Positions 46,026-55,583 of a DNA stretch of 64,000 bases are shown here, piece by piece. A program made the translations under genes and the position numbers. Origin of the DNA: Alloalcanivorax marinus (GTDB taxonomy: Bacteria; Pseudomonadota; Gammaproteobacteria; Pseudomonadales; Alcanivoracaceae); the NCBI RefSeq assembly GCF_016906305.1, contig NZ_JADDOL010000004.1, positions 62,001-126,000 of the forward strand, given 5' to 3'. The notes below the pieces were generated by a model. It did not search any database. It was not told the origin of the DNA and saw only the letters and a program-made list of their open reading frames with translations. Each line of letters starts with the position of its first letter. Position 1 is the stretch's first letter.

Positions 46026-46841
46026 ATGAAACGTACATTTTTCCTATTGCTTGCAATTCTTATTAGCCCGCAAAGCAATGCTTTTTCTTTTCAGGAAGCA
46101 GGAGCGATTGTAGCAAGATTTGTTTTTTCGCTATCAGGCATATTCAACGAAGATGGCTCATTAAATTCTGGCGGAATAACTTACCGCTCAGCCCAAATAT
46201 ACAAACTAGTAGACCCTCTTTTGGCCGAGGATATTGAGACCCCCAAAATATACATATCCGATAATAAAGCAGCAGCCATAGAGCCTTATCTTTCGGAGAG
46301 CCATGTTGGGTTTCGCAGCAGCCTTACGGAGTCGAATCTTCTAACGGTTCGCTATATCCCCTCCCAGCGCTCCGCCCTTGTCTATTGGGACTCAAAAATC
46401 ATATCCAAAGTGTGCACCTCCTATATTGACAACGCTGGCATAGGGGGAGCCTTTGAGCCAGCATACTCGTTATACAGAATTGTAAACGGCGAGGAAACAC
46501 TGATTGATGAACAGCAAGAAAAAATTTTTGCGATAGTTGATGACGGTGAACTGTACCCCCAATCAACCCAAGCAACCAAAACTCACATATTTGTTGATGA
46601 AGTTCTTTTGGACTACGGCCAAGGAAATACGGGCAAAAGTATTTCTTATAAATTAGTGTATGAGAAGGCCAGCCCGCCCTGCTTCGAAGACAGAAAGCGA
46701 ACTGAATTAGTTCAGCTAGACGAAAACATGGATGGCTTCCCTGATTTTCAACCGGAAGACAAAGACTATGATAAAAACTACACAGGCAATAACGCGGAAG
46801 GGCTAAGCAAAGCGAAACATCTACTATTTTACTATTTGTAA
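46026..46841 (+). CDS. Exported protein of unknown family with Ca-binding-like loop (cassette gene 2)
   Basis: 271 aa from ATG 46026; an earlier ATG lies inside gene 1. Signal peptide to about residue 19 (SNAFSF). Two cysteines (KVCTSY and PPCFED) may pair. Near the C-terminus DENMDGFPD fits the DxNxDGxxD pattern of EF-hand-like or thrombospondin type 3 calcium loops, followed by a Lys/Asn-rich end. No family assigned. AT-rich with rare codons for this genome (ATA, AGA, TTA). Translationally coupled to gene 1, so the two products may act together outside the cytoplasm. Confidence 0.75.
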   Translation: MKRTFFLLLAILISPQSNAFSFQEAGAIVARFVFSLSGIFNEDGSLNSGGITYRSAQIYKLVDPLLAEDIETPKIYISDNKAAAIEPYLSESHVGFRSSLTESNLLTVRYIPSQRSALVYWDSKIISKVCTSYIDNAGIGGAFEPAYSLYRIVNGEETLIDEQQEKIFAIVDDGELYPQSTQATKTHIFVDEVLLDYGQGNTGKSISYKLVYEKASPPCFEDRKRTELVQLDENMDGFPDFQPEDKDYDKNYTGNNAEGLSKAKHLLFYYL

Positions 46842-46861
46842 AAACCACCTTTGACTTACTT

Positions 46862-46893
46862 ATCGGCGCCCCGAAATATTTTGGAGCGCCGAT
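46862..46893. terminator. Bidirectional hairpin between cassette and purA
   Basis: Stem ATCGGCGC/GCGCCGAT (46862-46869 and 46886-46893) plus an inner CC/GG pair. It lies about 20 nt past the cassette stop and about 75 nt past the convergent purA stop, followed by AT-rich sequence on both sides. No perfect U-tract. Confidence 0.65.
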
Positions 46894-46966
46894 CATATCT
46901 CAATTTACTTTTTAAAAAGGGAAAACACTTTAAAGTGCATTCTTCCAACCGCCTACCGCACGGCGC

Positions 46967-48277
<1,311 letters not shown>

Positions 48278-49456
48278 TCAGGAGGAAATGGGTTGAAGAG
48301 TCCAGCCGCCGTCGGCGACCACCAGCTCGCGGTCGCAGCCGAGTTCGGCCGGATCGTTGTCGGCGCCGTCCAGGGCCAGCAGCACGCGCTCGCCCTGGGC
48401 GCGCAGTTGCGCGACCCGCTCACGGAAGTCCGGGTCATCGAGCCCGCCGCGGGCCAGAATGCCCGCGCCACGGGGCGCCGGCGTCAGCGACGCCAGCTTC
48501 TTGAGATCGGCGCTGAAACCGGTGGCCGGCCGCGCCCGGCCGAATACCTCGCCGATGTGATCGTAGCGGCCACCCTTGGCCAGCGGCTCGCTGTCGCCGG
48601 GCAGGTAAGCGGCGAACACACAGCCGGTATGGTAGTGGTAACCGCGCAGTTCGCCCAGGTCCAGATGCACCCGGGCGCCGCCCGCCTCCAGCACCGCCAC
48701 CAACCGTTCCAGTTCCGCCAGCGCCTCGGTGGCCGCCGGGAAAGCCGCCAGCAGCTCACGGGCCTGGGGGAACACGGCGCCGTCGCCGTCCAGAAACGGC
48801 AGCGCCGCCAGGGCGCGGGTGGCGTTGGCCGGCAGCGCGCGCTCGGCCAGGAAGCGGTCCAGTTCGGTGCGCGCCTTGCGCAGGTAAATGTCTTCCAGGG
48901 TGCTCTGGTCGGCGGCGCTCAGGTCGCAGGCGCCGAGCACGGCGCGGAAAATGCCCACGTGGCCCAGGTCCAGCACCACCCGGTCGCCGGCGCCGGCCAG
49001 TGCCAGGGTGTCGAGCAACAGCAGTACCACTTCCAGATCGCTGTCGGCGCCGGCGTGGCCGAACAGCTCGACGCCGAGCTGATAGGGCAGCCGGGTGCCG
49101 CCGGCCTGGGCCGGTTTGGCGCGCAGCGCCGTGGAGCAGTAGCACAGCCGGGTGGGGCCGTTGCGGCGCAGGCCGTGGGCGTCGATGCGCGCCACCTGCG
49201 GGGTCATGTCCGCGCGCACGCCCATCAGGCGGCCGCTGAGCTGGTCGGTGATCTTGAAGGTGTCCCGCTCCAGATCACGGCCGGCGCCGTTGAGCAGGGA
49301 TTCGAGAAATTCGATCAGCGGCGGAAATACCAGTTCGTAGCCCCAGGACCGATACAGGTCCAGGGCCCGCCGGCGCAGTTGTTCGATGGCCCGGGCGCGT
49401 TCGGGGAGCACTTCCTCGACACCGTCGGGCAGCAGCCACTGTTCTTCCTGATTCAT
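48278..49456 (-). CDS. hisZ: ATP phosphoribosyltransferase regulatory subunit HisZ
   Basis: Catalytically inactive HisRS paralogue that forms the octameric HisZ-HisG(short) enzyme starting histidine synthesis. 392 aa. Class II synthetase-like motifs: LPDGVEEVLPERARAIEQLR, motif 2 region with MTPQVARIDA, and LAKGGRYD. Start at ATG 49456 (MNQEEQWLLPDG). Sits between the signalling module and purA; in relatives it normally follows hflC directly. Confidence 0.95.
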   Translation of the reverse strand: MNQEEQWLLPDGVEEVLPERARAIEQLRRRALDLYRSWGYELVFPPLIEFLESLLNGAGRDLERDTFKITDQLSGRLMGVRADMTPQVARIDAHGLRRNGPTRLCYCSTALRAKPAQAGGTRLPYQLGVELFGHAGADSDLEVVLLLLDTLALAGAGDRVVLDLGHVGIFRAVLGACDLSAADQSTLEDIYLRKARTELDRFLAERALPANATRALAALPFLDGDGAVFPQARELLAAFPAATEALAELERLVAVLEAGGARVHLDLGELRGYHYHTGCVFAAYLPGDSEPLAKGGRYDHIGEVFGRARPATGFSADLKKLASLTPAPRGAGILARGGLDDPDFRERVAQLRAQGERVLLALDGADNDPAELGCDRELVVADGGWTLQPISS

Positions 49457-49568
49457 CCGGGACCGTACCAACAGCAGGAGGCCGGCGAGGCTGGCGCCGC
49501 CGGCCCGATGAGTCTCGTGTGTCGCCGCGGGCGGCGACTCGAAGGTGGCGGCCATAACGGCGGGCCAC

Positions 49569-49593
49569 AAAAAAACCGGGTCCTTTGGCCCGG
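49569..49593 (-). terminator. Rho-independent terminator after the first response regulator
   Basis: Minus strand: CCGGG...CCCGG stem with extra pairs, followed by seven T. It lies about 60 nt past the stop of the response-regulator gene and ends its transcript before hisZ. A TAGAAT hexamer sits just upstream (49601-49606), probably by chance. Confidence 0.85.
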
Positions 49594-49650
49594 CCGGGGG
49601 ATTCTAACACGTCCGCCCTGGCGCAGGTACCTTGTGCGGGTACCCCGGCG

Positions 49651-50388
49651 TCACGACCCGGGCGGGCGCCGTTCGTCGCTCAGCGCCACGAAACGCCAGG
49701 CCCCCTGGTGCTCTTCCAGCGGCAGCGTGACGGCGGTGAACGCGGCGACCTTGCGGCGCAGCCGCCAGACCGTGCGGGCCAGCAGGCGGCGACCCGTCGC
49801 GCCGCCGGCCCGGCTCAACGCCGCCTCCAGACGGTCACCGCTCAGCCACCCGCCGTCGGCGGCGGCCAGCGTCCGCAGCAGGGCCCGTTCATGACCGTTG
49901 AGACCGATGTCCGGCCCGCCCGGCGGGCGCAGCAGCCAGCCCTGCTCCACCAGCCACCAGCCGCCGGTGCCGGGCAGCGCCCCCTGGTCGGCCCGCCGGC
50001 GCCGCGCCAGCCGGTTCAGGGTCGCCACCAGCACCCGCGGCTCCACCGGCTTCACCAGATAGGCATCGGCCCCCTCGCGCAGCCCCAGTAACTGGTGCTC
50101 GTGGCTGCCGTAGCCGGACAACAGCACCACCGGAATATTGGTATGGCGGCGCAGGCGGCGACTGACCGAGAAACCGTCCTCGTCCGGCAGGCCGATATTG
50201 AGGACCACCAGATCGAAGTGCCGGTGGGGGAACTGCCGCCACAGGGAGGCGGCGTCGGCGTAGCTGTCCACGCGGAAGCCGCTGCCGGAAAGATCCTGAA
50301 CCAGCAGCGCGCGCATCGGGCCATAGTCCTCCACCACCGCCACCCACGGGCGGCGATCAGGCACGACGGCGGCCCCGGCAGGCGACAC
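49651..50388 (-). CDS. Response regulator with degenerate receiver (Asp to Asn) and winged helix
   Basis: 245 aa. The receiver domain (about 15-130) has the acidic pair (E20, D21), the Ser in LLSGY and Lys in LVKPVE, but the phospho-acceptor position in VVLNIGLPDEDG is Asn64 (codon 50197-50199) instead of Asp. The C-terminal OmpR-type DNA-binding domain covers about 145-240. It should not be phosphorylated conventionally and may work constitutively or by dimerisation. Start is GTG 50388; no strong Shine-Dalgarno, so the start is uncertain. Paralogue of the next gene. Confidence 0.85.
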   Translation of the reverse strand: MSPAGAAVVPDRRPWVAVVEDYGPMRALLVQDLSGSGFRVDSYADAASLWRQFPHRHFDLVVLNIGLPDEDGFSVSRRLRRHTNIPVVLLSGYGSHEHQLLGLREGADAYLVKPVEPRVLVATLNRLARRRRADQGALPGTGGWWLVEQGWLLRPPGGPDIGLNGHERALLRTLAAADGGWLSGDRLEAALSRAGGATGRRLLARTVWRLRRKVAAFTAVTLPLEEHQGAWRFVALSDERRPPGS

Positions 50389-50549
50389 CGGCGAGGTCCC
50401 ATCGCGACGCTCGACGCTTTCCCAAACACGGCATAAAGAACGGTCATCACCTGAGCGGCACCGGGATTGGCGTTGATAATCAGCGGGACTCTAGGGAAAA
50501 CTGTGAACTCGTTCACCAATCTTGATATAGCTGCCCACTCACCCTTCGC

Positions 50550-51299
50550 TCACCGAACCGAGTCCAGAGGGTGCGCCAGCGCCCGCTCCTCGCTCATCCC
50601 GTTCACCAGATAGCCAACCCCGCGCACCGCTTCCAGGGGCAGCGTGCATTCGCTGACCGCGCGAATCTTGCGGCGCAGACGGTAGATCACCATTTCCAGG
50701 CGGTGCGGGTCGAAGTCGTGCACGTCCCGGGTCAGGGCGCCGATCAGACTTTCCCGATCGATGGGCCGGCCGCTGGCGCGGATCAGACAGCGCAGCATGT
50801 CCCGTTCGTAGGCGGTGAGAATCACGTCCTGCTGGTCCGGGGTGCGCAGCTTCCAGCCGTCCGCCACCAATTGCCAGTCGCCGTCGCCCTGTTCCTGCCC
50901 GGCGGCCGGCGGCGGCGCGTGCCGGCCACGCAGGCGCCGGCCCAGACTTTCCAGGGTCGCCACCAGAACAGGGTAATCCACCGGCTTGGTCAGGTAGGCG
51001 TCGGCGCCGTGGCGCAGCCCGCGCACCTGATCGGCGCTGGCGGAGTAGCCGGTGAGCATGACGATGCCCACCTGGGAGGAGGTGCGCAGATGTTCCGCCA
51101 CCGACAAACCATCCTCCCCCGGCAGCCCCACGTCCAGCACGATCAGATCGCAATGGGACACGGTCAGGTGCCGCCACAGCGCGGTGGCGTCGGCGCACCC
51201 CTTCACATTGAAACCCTTGGCGGCGATTTCATTGATCACCAGTTCTCGTTGTTCCGCGTCGTCTTCCACGACGACCACGTTGAGCCGTCTTTCGCTCAT
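50550..51299 (-). CDS. OmpR-type response regulator
   Basis: 249 aa. Intact receiver: acidic pair E12/D13, phospho-acceptor D56 in LIVLDVGLPGEDG, T in MLTGY, K in LTKPVD. Winged-helix DNA-binding domain in about 140-235 ending with RGVGYLV. ATG 51299 follows AGGAGGGGG. It starts 11 nt after the hybrid kinase stop, so it is the probable output of that kinase. Target genes unknown. Confidence 0.93.
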   Translation of the reverse strand: MSERRLNVVVVEDDAEQRELVINEIAAKGFNVKGCADATALWRHLTVSHCDLIVLDVGLPGEDGLSVAEHLRTSSQVGIVMLTGYSASADQVRGLRHGADAYLTKPVDYPVLVATLESLGRRLRGRHAPPPAAGQEQGDGDWQLVADGWKLRTPDQQDVILTAYERDMLRCLIRASGRPIDRESLIGALTRDVHDFDPHRLEMVIYRLRRKIRAVSECTLPLEAVRGVGYLVNGMSEERALAHPLDSVR

Positions 51300-51310
51300 C
51301 CACCCCCTCC

Positions 51311-53050
51311 TTAGTCGCCGGCCTGTTCCGGCGAAGTGGTCAACATAAACACGTATTGCAGCAACAGCGCCGGGGAAAACGGTTTCGACAACCGCTCCAC
51401 GTCCGGCGGCAAATCCCGGGCCAACTGCGCGGCCTCGGGCAAATAGTCGGAAACCAGCACCATGGCCAGGTCCGGGTAGCGGGCACGCAGGCGCCGGATC
51501 AGGGCCAGGCCGTCCAGGCCGGGCATGCGGTAATCGGTGACCAGCACGTCCGGCACCCGGCCCCGGGCGATCACCCCCCAGGCCTCGCGCCCGTCGCGGG
51601 CACTGAGCACCTGGCAGCCGCCCTGCTCCAGGGCCGTCACCAGCACCGAGCGCCATTCATCGTCGTCGTCCACCAGCAACACCCGCGGTGACGCGCCCTC
51701 CGCCGCCGGCGCCGTCACCGGCCCCGGCAGCCGCAGCCGGAACCGGCTGCCCCGGCCCGGCGTGCTGTCCACCAGAATCTCGCCGCCGGCCTCGTGAAGC
51801 ACCCGGCCCACCACCGCCAGCCCCAGGCCGGTGCCGCTGCTCTGGCTCTTGGTGGTGAAAAACGGTTCGAAGATGCGCCGCCGCACCGCCTCCTCCATGC
51901 CTTCGCCGGTGTCGCTGAGCGTAATCTCCACCAGCGAGCGGCCGCGCTCGTCCAGCACGCTGTCCACCGCCAGCCGGAAGTGGCCGCCGTCCGGCATGGC
52001 GTCGCGGGCGTTGGTGGCCACGTTCAGCACCGCCAGCTCCAGCTGGCCGCGATCGGCGCGCACCGTCAGACTGTCGGCGGGCAACGCCAGCTCGATGCGC
52101 ACCCGCGGGTCGAACAGCTGTCGCAGCATGCTTTCCAGACCGTGCAGGGCCTCGCCGACATCGAACACTTCGGGATGCGCCACGTCCTGGCGGCTGAAGT
52201 TGAGCAGCTTGCGGCTGATCGCCGCGCCCCGGCGGGCGGCGGTCTCCACCCCGGCCAGCGCTTCACGAAGGGGCTCCACGCCGTCGCGCCGTTCGCGCCA
52301 GCGGGCGTAGCCGAGAATCACCCCGAGAATATTGTTGAAGTCGTGGGCCACGCCGCCGGCCAGCTGTCCGATGGCCTTCACTTTCTGAACATGCACCAGC
52401 TGTTCCATGGTGTGCTCCCGTTCTTCTTTTTCTGCTTTCAGCGAGCGCCGCGCCTGCTCCAAATCCCGATGCCGCTCTTCCACGTCCGCCAAATAGGCCT
52501 GCAGCCCGGCCACGGTGCTGTCGAACACCACCGCCACCACCAGAAAGCTGATCATCAGGCCGACGGCGATCTCGCCGACCAGGCCGGGCCGGGTGCCGTT
52601 GGCCAGCTCACGGCCGGCCCCCACTAGCACGCACAGACCGATGAACACCAGCGTCGCCCACAGGGCCCGGCGACCGAACAGCAGGCCGGCCAGCGCCAGC
52701 GGAAACACATGGGTGATCTGCGCCGGGCCGGGGCCGTTCACGCCGTTCAGCGCGTACACCACCAGAATCACCGCCAGACAGCCGATCAGAAACAAGGCCG
52801 CGCCAAACCGGAAGCGCCCCACCCGCACGCACACCAGGCTGATCACCGCCAGCGCCGCCACCCCGCCATGCACCACCAGATAGGTGCGCTCAATGGACGC
52901 CAGGGCTCCGCCGCCCAACAGCCGGGTGATCCAGAACGCCGGCACCAGCACGCCGATCAGCAACAGCACCCGTTGCAAGGCCCGGGCCTTGCGGCGATCT
53001 CCATCGCCCACCGGCACCCGGGCCAGCCAGTCGCGTGCTTTGTTGTGCAT
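51311..53050 (-). CDS. Hybrid sensor histidine kinase
   Basis: 579 aa. Six hydrophobic segments (about 27-45, 57-77, 82-101, 113-125, 131-147, 158-180) without a large periplasmic domain, coiled-coil 185-220, dimerisation domain with H236 in GGVAHDFNN, ATPase domain (N box VLNVATNARDAM, SDTGEGM, GTGLGLAVV), then a receiver with Asp in VLVTDYRMPGLDG. Probably senses a membrane or small-molecule signal. With two regulators it forms a three-gene unit between terminators. Confidence 0.93.
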   Translation of the reverse strand: MHNKARDWLARVPVGDGDRRKARALQRVLLLIGVLVPAFWITRLLGGGALASIERTYLVVHGGVAALAVISLVCVRVGRFRFGAALFLIGCLAVILVVYALNGVNGPGPAQITHVFPLALAGLLFGRRALWATLVFIGLCVLVGAGRELANGTRPGLVGEIAVGLMISFLVVAVVFDSTVAGLQAYLADVEERHRDLEQARRSLKAEKEEREHTMEQLVHVQKVKAIGQLAGGVAHDFNNILGVILGYARWRERRDGVEPLREALAGVETAARRGAAISRKLLNFSRQDVAHPEVFDVGEALHGLESMLRQLFDPRVRIELALPADSLTVRADRGQLELAVLNVATNARDAMPDGGHFRLAVDSVLDERGRSLVEITLSDTGEGMEEAVRRRIFEPFFTTKSQSSGTGLGLAVVGRVLHEAGGEILVDSTPGRGSRFRLRLPGPVTAPAAEGASPRVLLVDDDDEWRSVLVTALEQGGCQVLSARDGREAWGVIARGRVPDVLVTDYRMPGLDGLALIRRLRARYPDLAMVLVSDYLPEAAQLARDLPPDVERLSKPFSPALLLQYVFMLTTSPEQAGD

Positions 53051-53155
53051 TCCGCCTTTTCTCCCTGCGCCGGCGCGCCCGGGCGTTCATTATGCCATTA
53101 ATTGACTATTATTCCGCCTGAAGATATCCCACCCTAATGCACCGGAAGCTGCTAC

Positions 53156-53217
53156 GGAATACGTATGAGCGTCCTATTAATACCATTGTTGGCGCCGACG
53201 CGTATTCCAACAATGGT
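53156..53217. promoter_or_regulatory. Overlapping inverted repeats upstream of the hybrid kinase
   Basis: Perfect 11-nt arms ACCATTGTTGG (53182-53192) / CCAACAATGGT (53207-53217), and a second pair GGAATACG (53156-53163) / CGTATTCC (53201-53208). The two stems interleave and share two bases, so they are mutually exclusive or a pseudoknot. Location in the 252-bp gap between hflC and the kinase suggests an operator or a switchable leader. Confidence 0.55.
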
Positions 53218-53255
53218 CTAAACGCCGCCGGCCCGGTGAGGGGCGACGCCCCGGC

Positions 53256-53285
53256 AAAAAAAAACCCGCCGTAAGGCGGGTTTTC
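53256..53285 (-). terminator. Rho-independent terminator after hflC
   Basis: Minus strand ACCCGCC-TTAC-GGCGGGT followed by nine T (A run 53256-53264 on the plus strand). It begins about 20 nt past the hflC stop and ends the long leftward amiB-hflC transcription unit. Confidence 0.95.
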
Positions 53286-53302
53286 TCCGATCCGGGCCGG
53301 CG

Positions 53303-54385
53303 TCAGTCCGCCCCGGATTGTTTCATGTACCGGAAGAACTCGCTATCCGGTGACAGGATCAGCAGGTCGTCCGGGGAATTGAAGCTGTCCCGGTAGGCCT
53401 GCAGGCTGCGATAGAAGCGGAAGAACTCCCGGTCCTTCGAGTAGGCGTTGGCGTAGATATTGGTGGCGCGGGCATCGCCCTCACCCCGGGTTTTCTGCGC
53501 CGCCTCGTAAGCCTGGGCGAGAATCTCGGTGCGCTCCCGATCGGCGGCGGCGCGGATACGCTCGGCCACTTCCCGACCCCGGGCGCGGTGCTCGGCGGCG
53601 TCCCGGGCACGCTCGGCGCGCATCCGGTCGAACACCCGGCCACGCACCTGCTCCGGCCAGTCCACCTGTTTCACCCGCACGTCCACCACCTCGATACCCA
53701 GATCCTCCAGGGTGGCGGCGTTCACTTCCTGGGCCACGGAATTCATCAGCTCCTCGCGCTGATCGTCCTTCTCCGGGGGCGGGCCGCTGCCCGCGTCCGG
53801 ATCCGGCTGCGCCTGGGTGACGGCGGCGGCCTCCTCGTCGGCGGCCTGGGCCGCTTCCGCTTCCTCCTCGGCGGAGGTGGTGCCGTTCATCAGTTCACCG
53901 GTGCTTACCGCGGACGGGTCCAGCGCCTCGTCGGGCAGCGCGCCGCCCCGGCCGGCCACCACTTCCTGGACGGTGCGCGAAGCGAACTGGTTACGCAGTG
54001 CCTCGTTGACGCGCGGATCGAGCAGCTCCCGGGCCCGGCGTTCCATGGCCTGGCCGCTGTTGGCGCCGGCGCCGACGCTGACGATGTAGCGCTGCACGTC
54101 GGCGATGCGCCAGGTCACGAAGGCGTCCACGTTGAGCAGCTTCTTCTCGGCGGTGAGAAACGACTGGGTGGGCACGTCGTGGGTGAGCAGGCGGCCGTCC
54201 ACCCGGATCACCTCGTCGATCAGCGGCACCTTCGGGTAAATGCCCGGCTCGATGTCCGCCTGTTCCACCCGGCTGAAGCGCTTCAGCACGGCCTTCTCGG
54301 TTTCATTGACGATGTAGAACGAATCCAGCGCCAGCAGCAACAGCACGCCCACTGCCACCAGCACCAGCCAGCTACGTGTGCCCAT
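53303..54385 (-). CDS. hflC: FtsH modulator HflC
   Basis: Inner-membrane SPFH/prohibitin-family protein that with HflK forms a cage around the FtsH protease. 360 aa: one N-terminal TM (about 5-22), SPFH domain, long coiled coil (AERARDAAEHRARGREVAER region). About residues 160-212 are an acidic, Ala/Glu/Asp/Pro-rich low-complexity insert within the SPFH region. ATG overlaps the hflK stop by one base (TGATG). Confidence 0.95.
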   Translation of the reverse strand: MGTRSWLVLVAVGVLLLLALDSFYIVNETEKAVLKRFSRVEQADIEPGIYPKVPLIDEVIRVDGRLLTHDVPTQSFLTAEKKLLNVDAFVTWRIADVQRYIVSVGAGANSGQAMERRARELLDPRVNEALRNQFASRTVQEVVAGRGGALPDEALDPSAVSTGELMNGTTSAEEEAEAAQAADEEAAAVTQAQPDPDAGSGPPPEKDDQREELMNSVAQEVNAATLEDLGIEVVDVRVKQVDWPEQVRGRVFDRMRAERARDAAEHRARGREVAERIRAAADRERTEILAQAYEAAQKTRGEGDARATNIYANAYSKDREFFRFYRSLQAYRDSFNSPDDLLILSPDSEFFRYMKQSGAD

Positions 54386-55572
54386 CAGCGAATCTCCGTG
54401 CGGTTGCTTTGGTACAGACTGCGCGGCGCCTGGCGGCTGCCGCCGCCGTCATCGGCGCCGGCGCTGGACGGGTCCAGATTGCCACCGGCCTTGCCCGCGT
54501 CGCCGCTCTGGCCACTGCTCTTGCCGGCGCGGCCCTTGAGCATCTGATCCAGCGGCAGGTACATCAGGCTGTCCCCGTTGGGGATGTCGGCCAGCACCTT
54601 GCTGGAGTTGCTCAGCACCTCGGAGACGGTTTGCAGGTAGAGACGCTGACGGGTCACCTCCGGTGCCTTGCGGTATTCGGTCACCATATCGTTGAAGCGC
54701 GCCGCGTCACCCTGGGCTTCCGCCACCACGCGGGCCTTGTAGGCGTCCGCCTCGGCCTCCACGCGGGCGCCCTGACCGCGGGCCTGCGGGATCACCGAGT
54801 TGTAATAGGCTTCCGCTTCCTTCTTGAAGCGGTCTTCGTCTTCCTTGGCCTTGGCCACGTCGTCGAAGGCGTCGCGCACCGCTTCCGGCGCGGCGGTCTT
54901 GTCCAGCACCACCTGGTTGATCACCAGGCCGGTGTTGTAGCGGTCCAGGTAATCCTGCAGCCGCTCGCGCACTTCCAGACGAATGTCCTCGCGGCGGTCC
55001 TTCAGCACGCCGTCCATGGTGGAGCTGCCCACCACATGGCGCAGGGCGGAACTGGTGGCGTGCTCAAGAATCGCTTCCGGCGCGCCCACGCGCAGCAGAT
55101 AGGCCTGCGGGTCCAGCACCTTGTACTGCACCTCCAGGGTCACCGCCACGATGTTGGTGTCCTCGGTGAGCATTTCCTCGCTGAGCTCGTAGCTGCGGTT
55201 CTGGCCCACGTCCACCTTCATGGACTGCTCGATGATCGGCGCGCGCCAGTTCAGGCCCGGATCCACCATGCGGTTGAACTCACCGAAGCGCAGCACCACG
55301 GCGCGCTGGCTCTGGTCCACCACATAAAAACCCATCAGCACATAGCCGACCGCCAGGATGATCAGGACCACCGCCAGCAGGCCGCCAGGGAAGCCGCCGG
55401 ACGGCTTCTTGCCGCCACCGCCACCGCCGCTTTTGCCGCCGAACAGATTGTTGATGCGGTCCTTGAGGTTCTTCAGTGCTTCGTCGAGATCCGGGGGACG
55501 TTGATCGCCACCGCCGCCACCCCCACCCCAGGGGTCCCTGGGCTTGTTGCCGCCGGGTTCATTCCAGGCCAT
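54385..55572 (-). CDS. hflK: FtsH modulator HflK
   Basis: 395 aa SPFH protein partnering HflC. Cytoplasmic Gly/Pro-rich N-terminus (MAWNEPGGNKPRDPWGGGGG), one TM at about 68-88, SPFH domain, and coiled coil ending in a Gly/Ser-rich tail. N-terminal motif is classic for HflK. Placed 11 bp after hflX. Confidence 0.97.
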   Translation of the reverse strand: MAWNEPGGNKPRDPWGGGGGGGDQRPPDLDEALKNLKDRINNLFGGKSGGGGGGKKPSGGFPGGLLAVVLIILAVGYVLMGFYVVDQSQRAVVLRFGEFNRMVDPGLNWRAPIIEQSMKVDVGQNRSYELSEEMLTEDTNIVAVTLEVQYKVLDPQAYLLRVGAPEAILEHATSSALRHVVGSSTMDGVLKDRREDIRLEVRERLQDYLDRYNTGLVINQVVLDKTAAPEAVRDAFDDVAKAKEDEDRFKKEAEAYYNSVIPQARGQGARVEAEADAYKARVVAEAQGDAARFNDMVTEYRKAPEVTRQRLYLQTVSEVLSNSSKVLADIPNGDSLMYLPLDQMLKGRAGKSSGQSGDAGKAGGNLDPSSAGADDGGGSRQAPRSLYQSNRTEIR

Positions 55573-55583
55573 TGAATTCTCCG

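Noticed and set aside
41331-46893. Genomic island integrated at tRNA-Leu
   Set aside because: No integrase, no repeat of the tRNA 3' end, and the genes next to the tRNA have normal composition; only the distant 1.3-kb cassette is AT-rich.
49595-49610. Promoter with TAGAAT before hisZ
   Set aside because: A transcript from it would begin at the terminator hairpin, and no matching -35 element is present.
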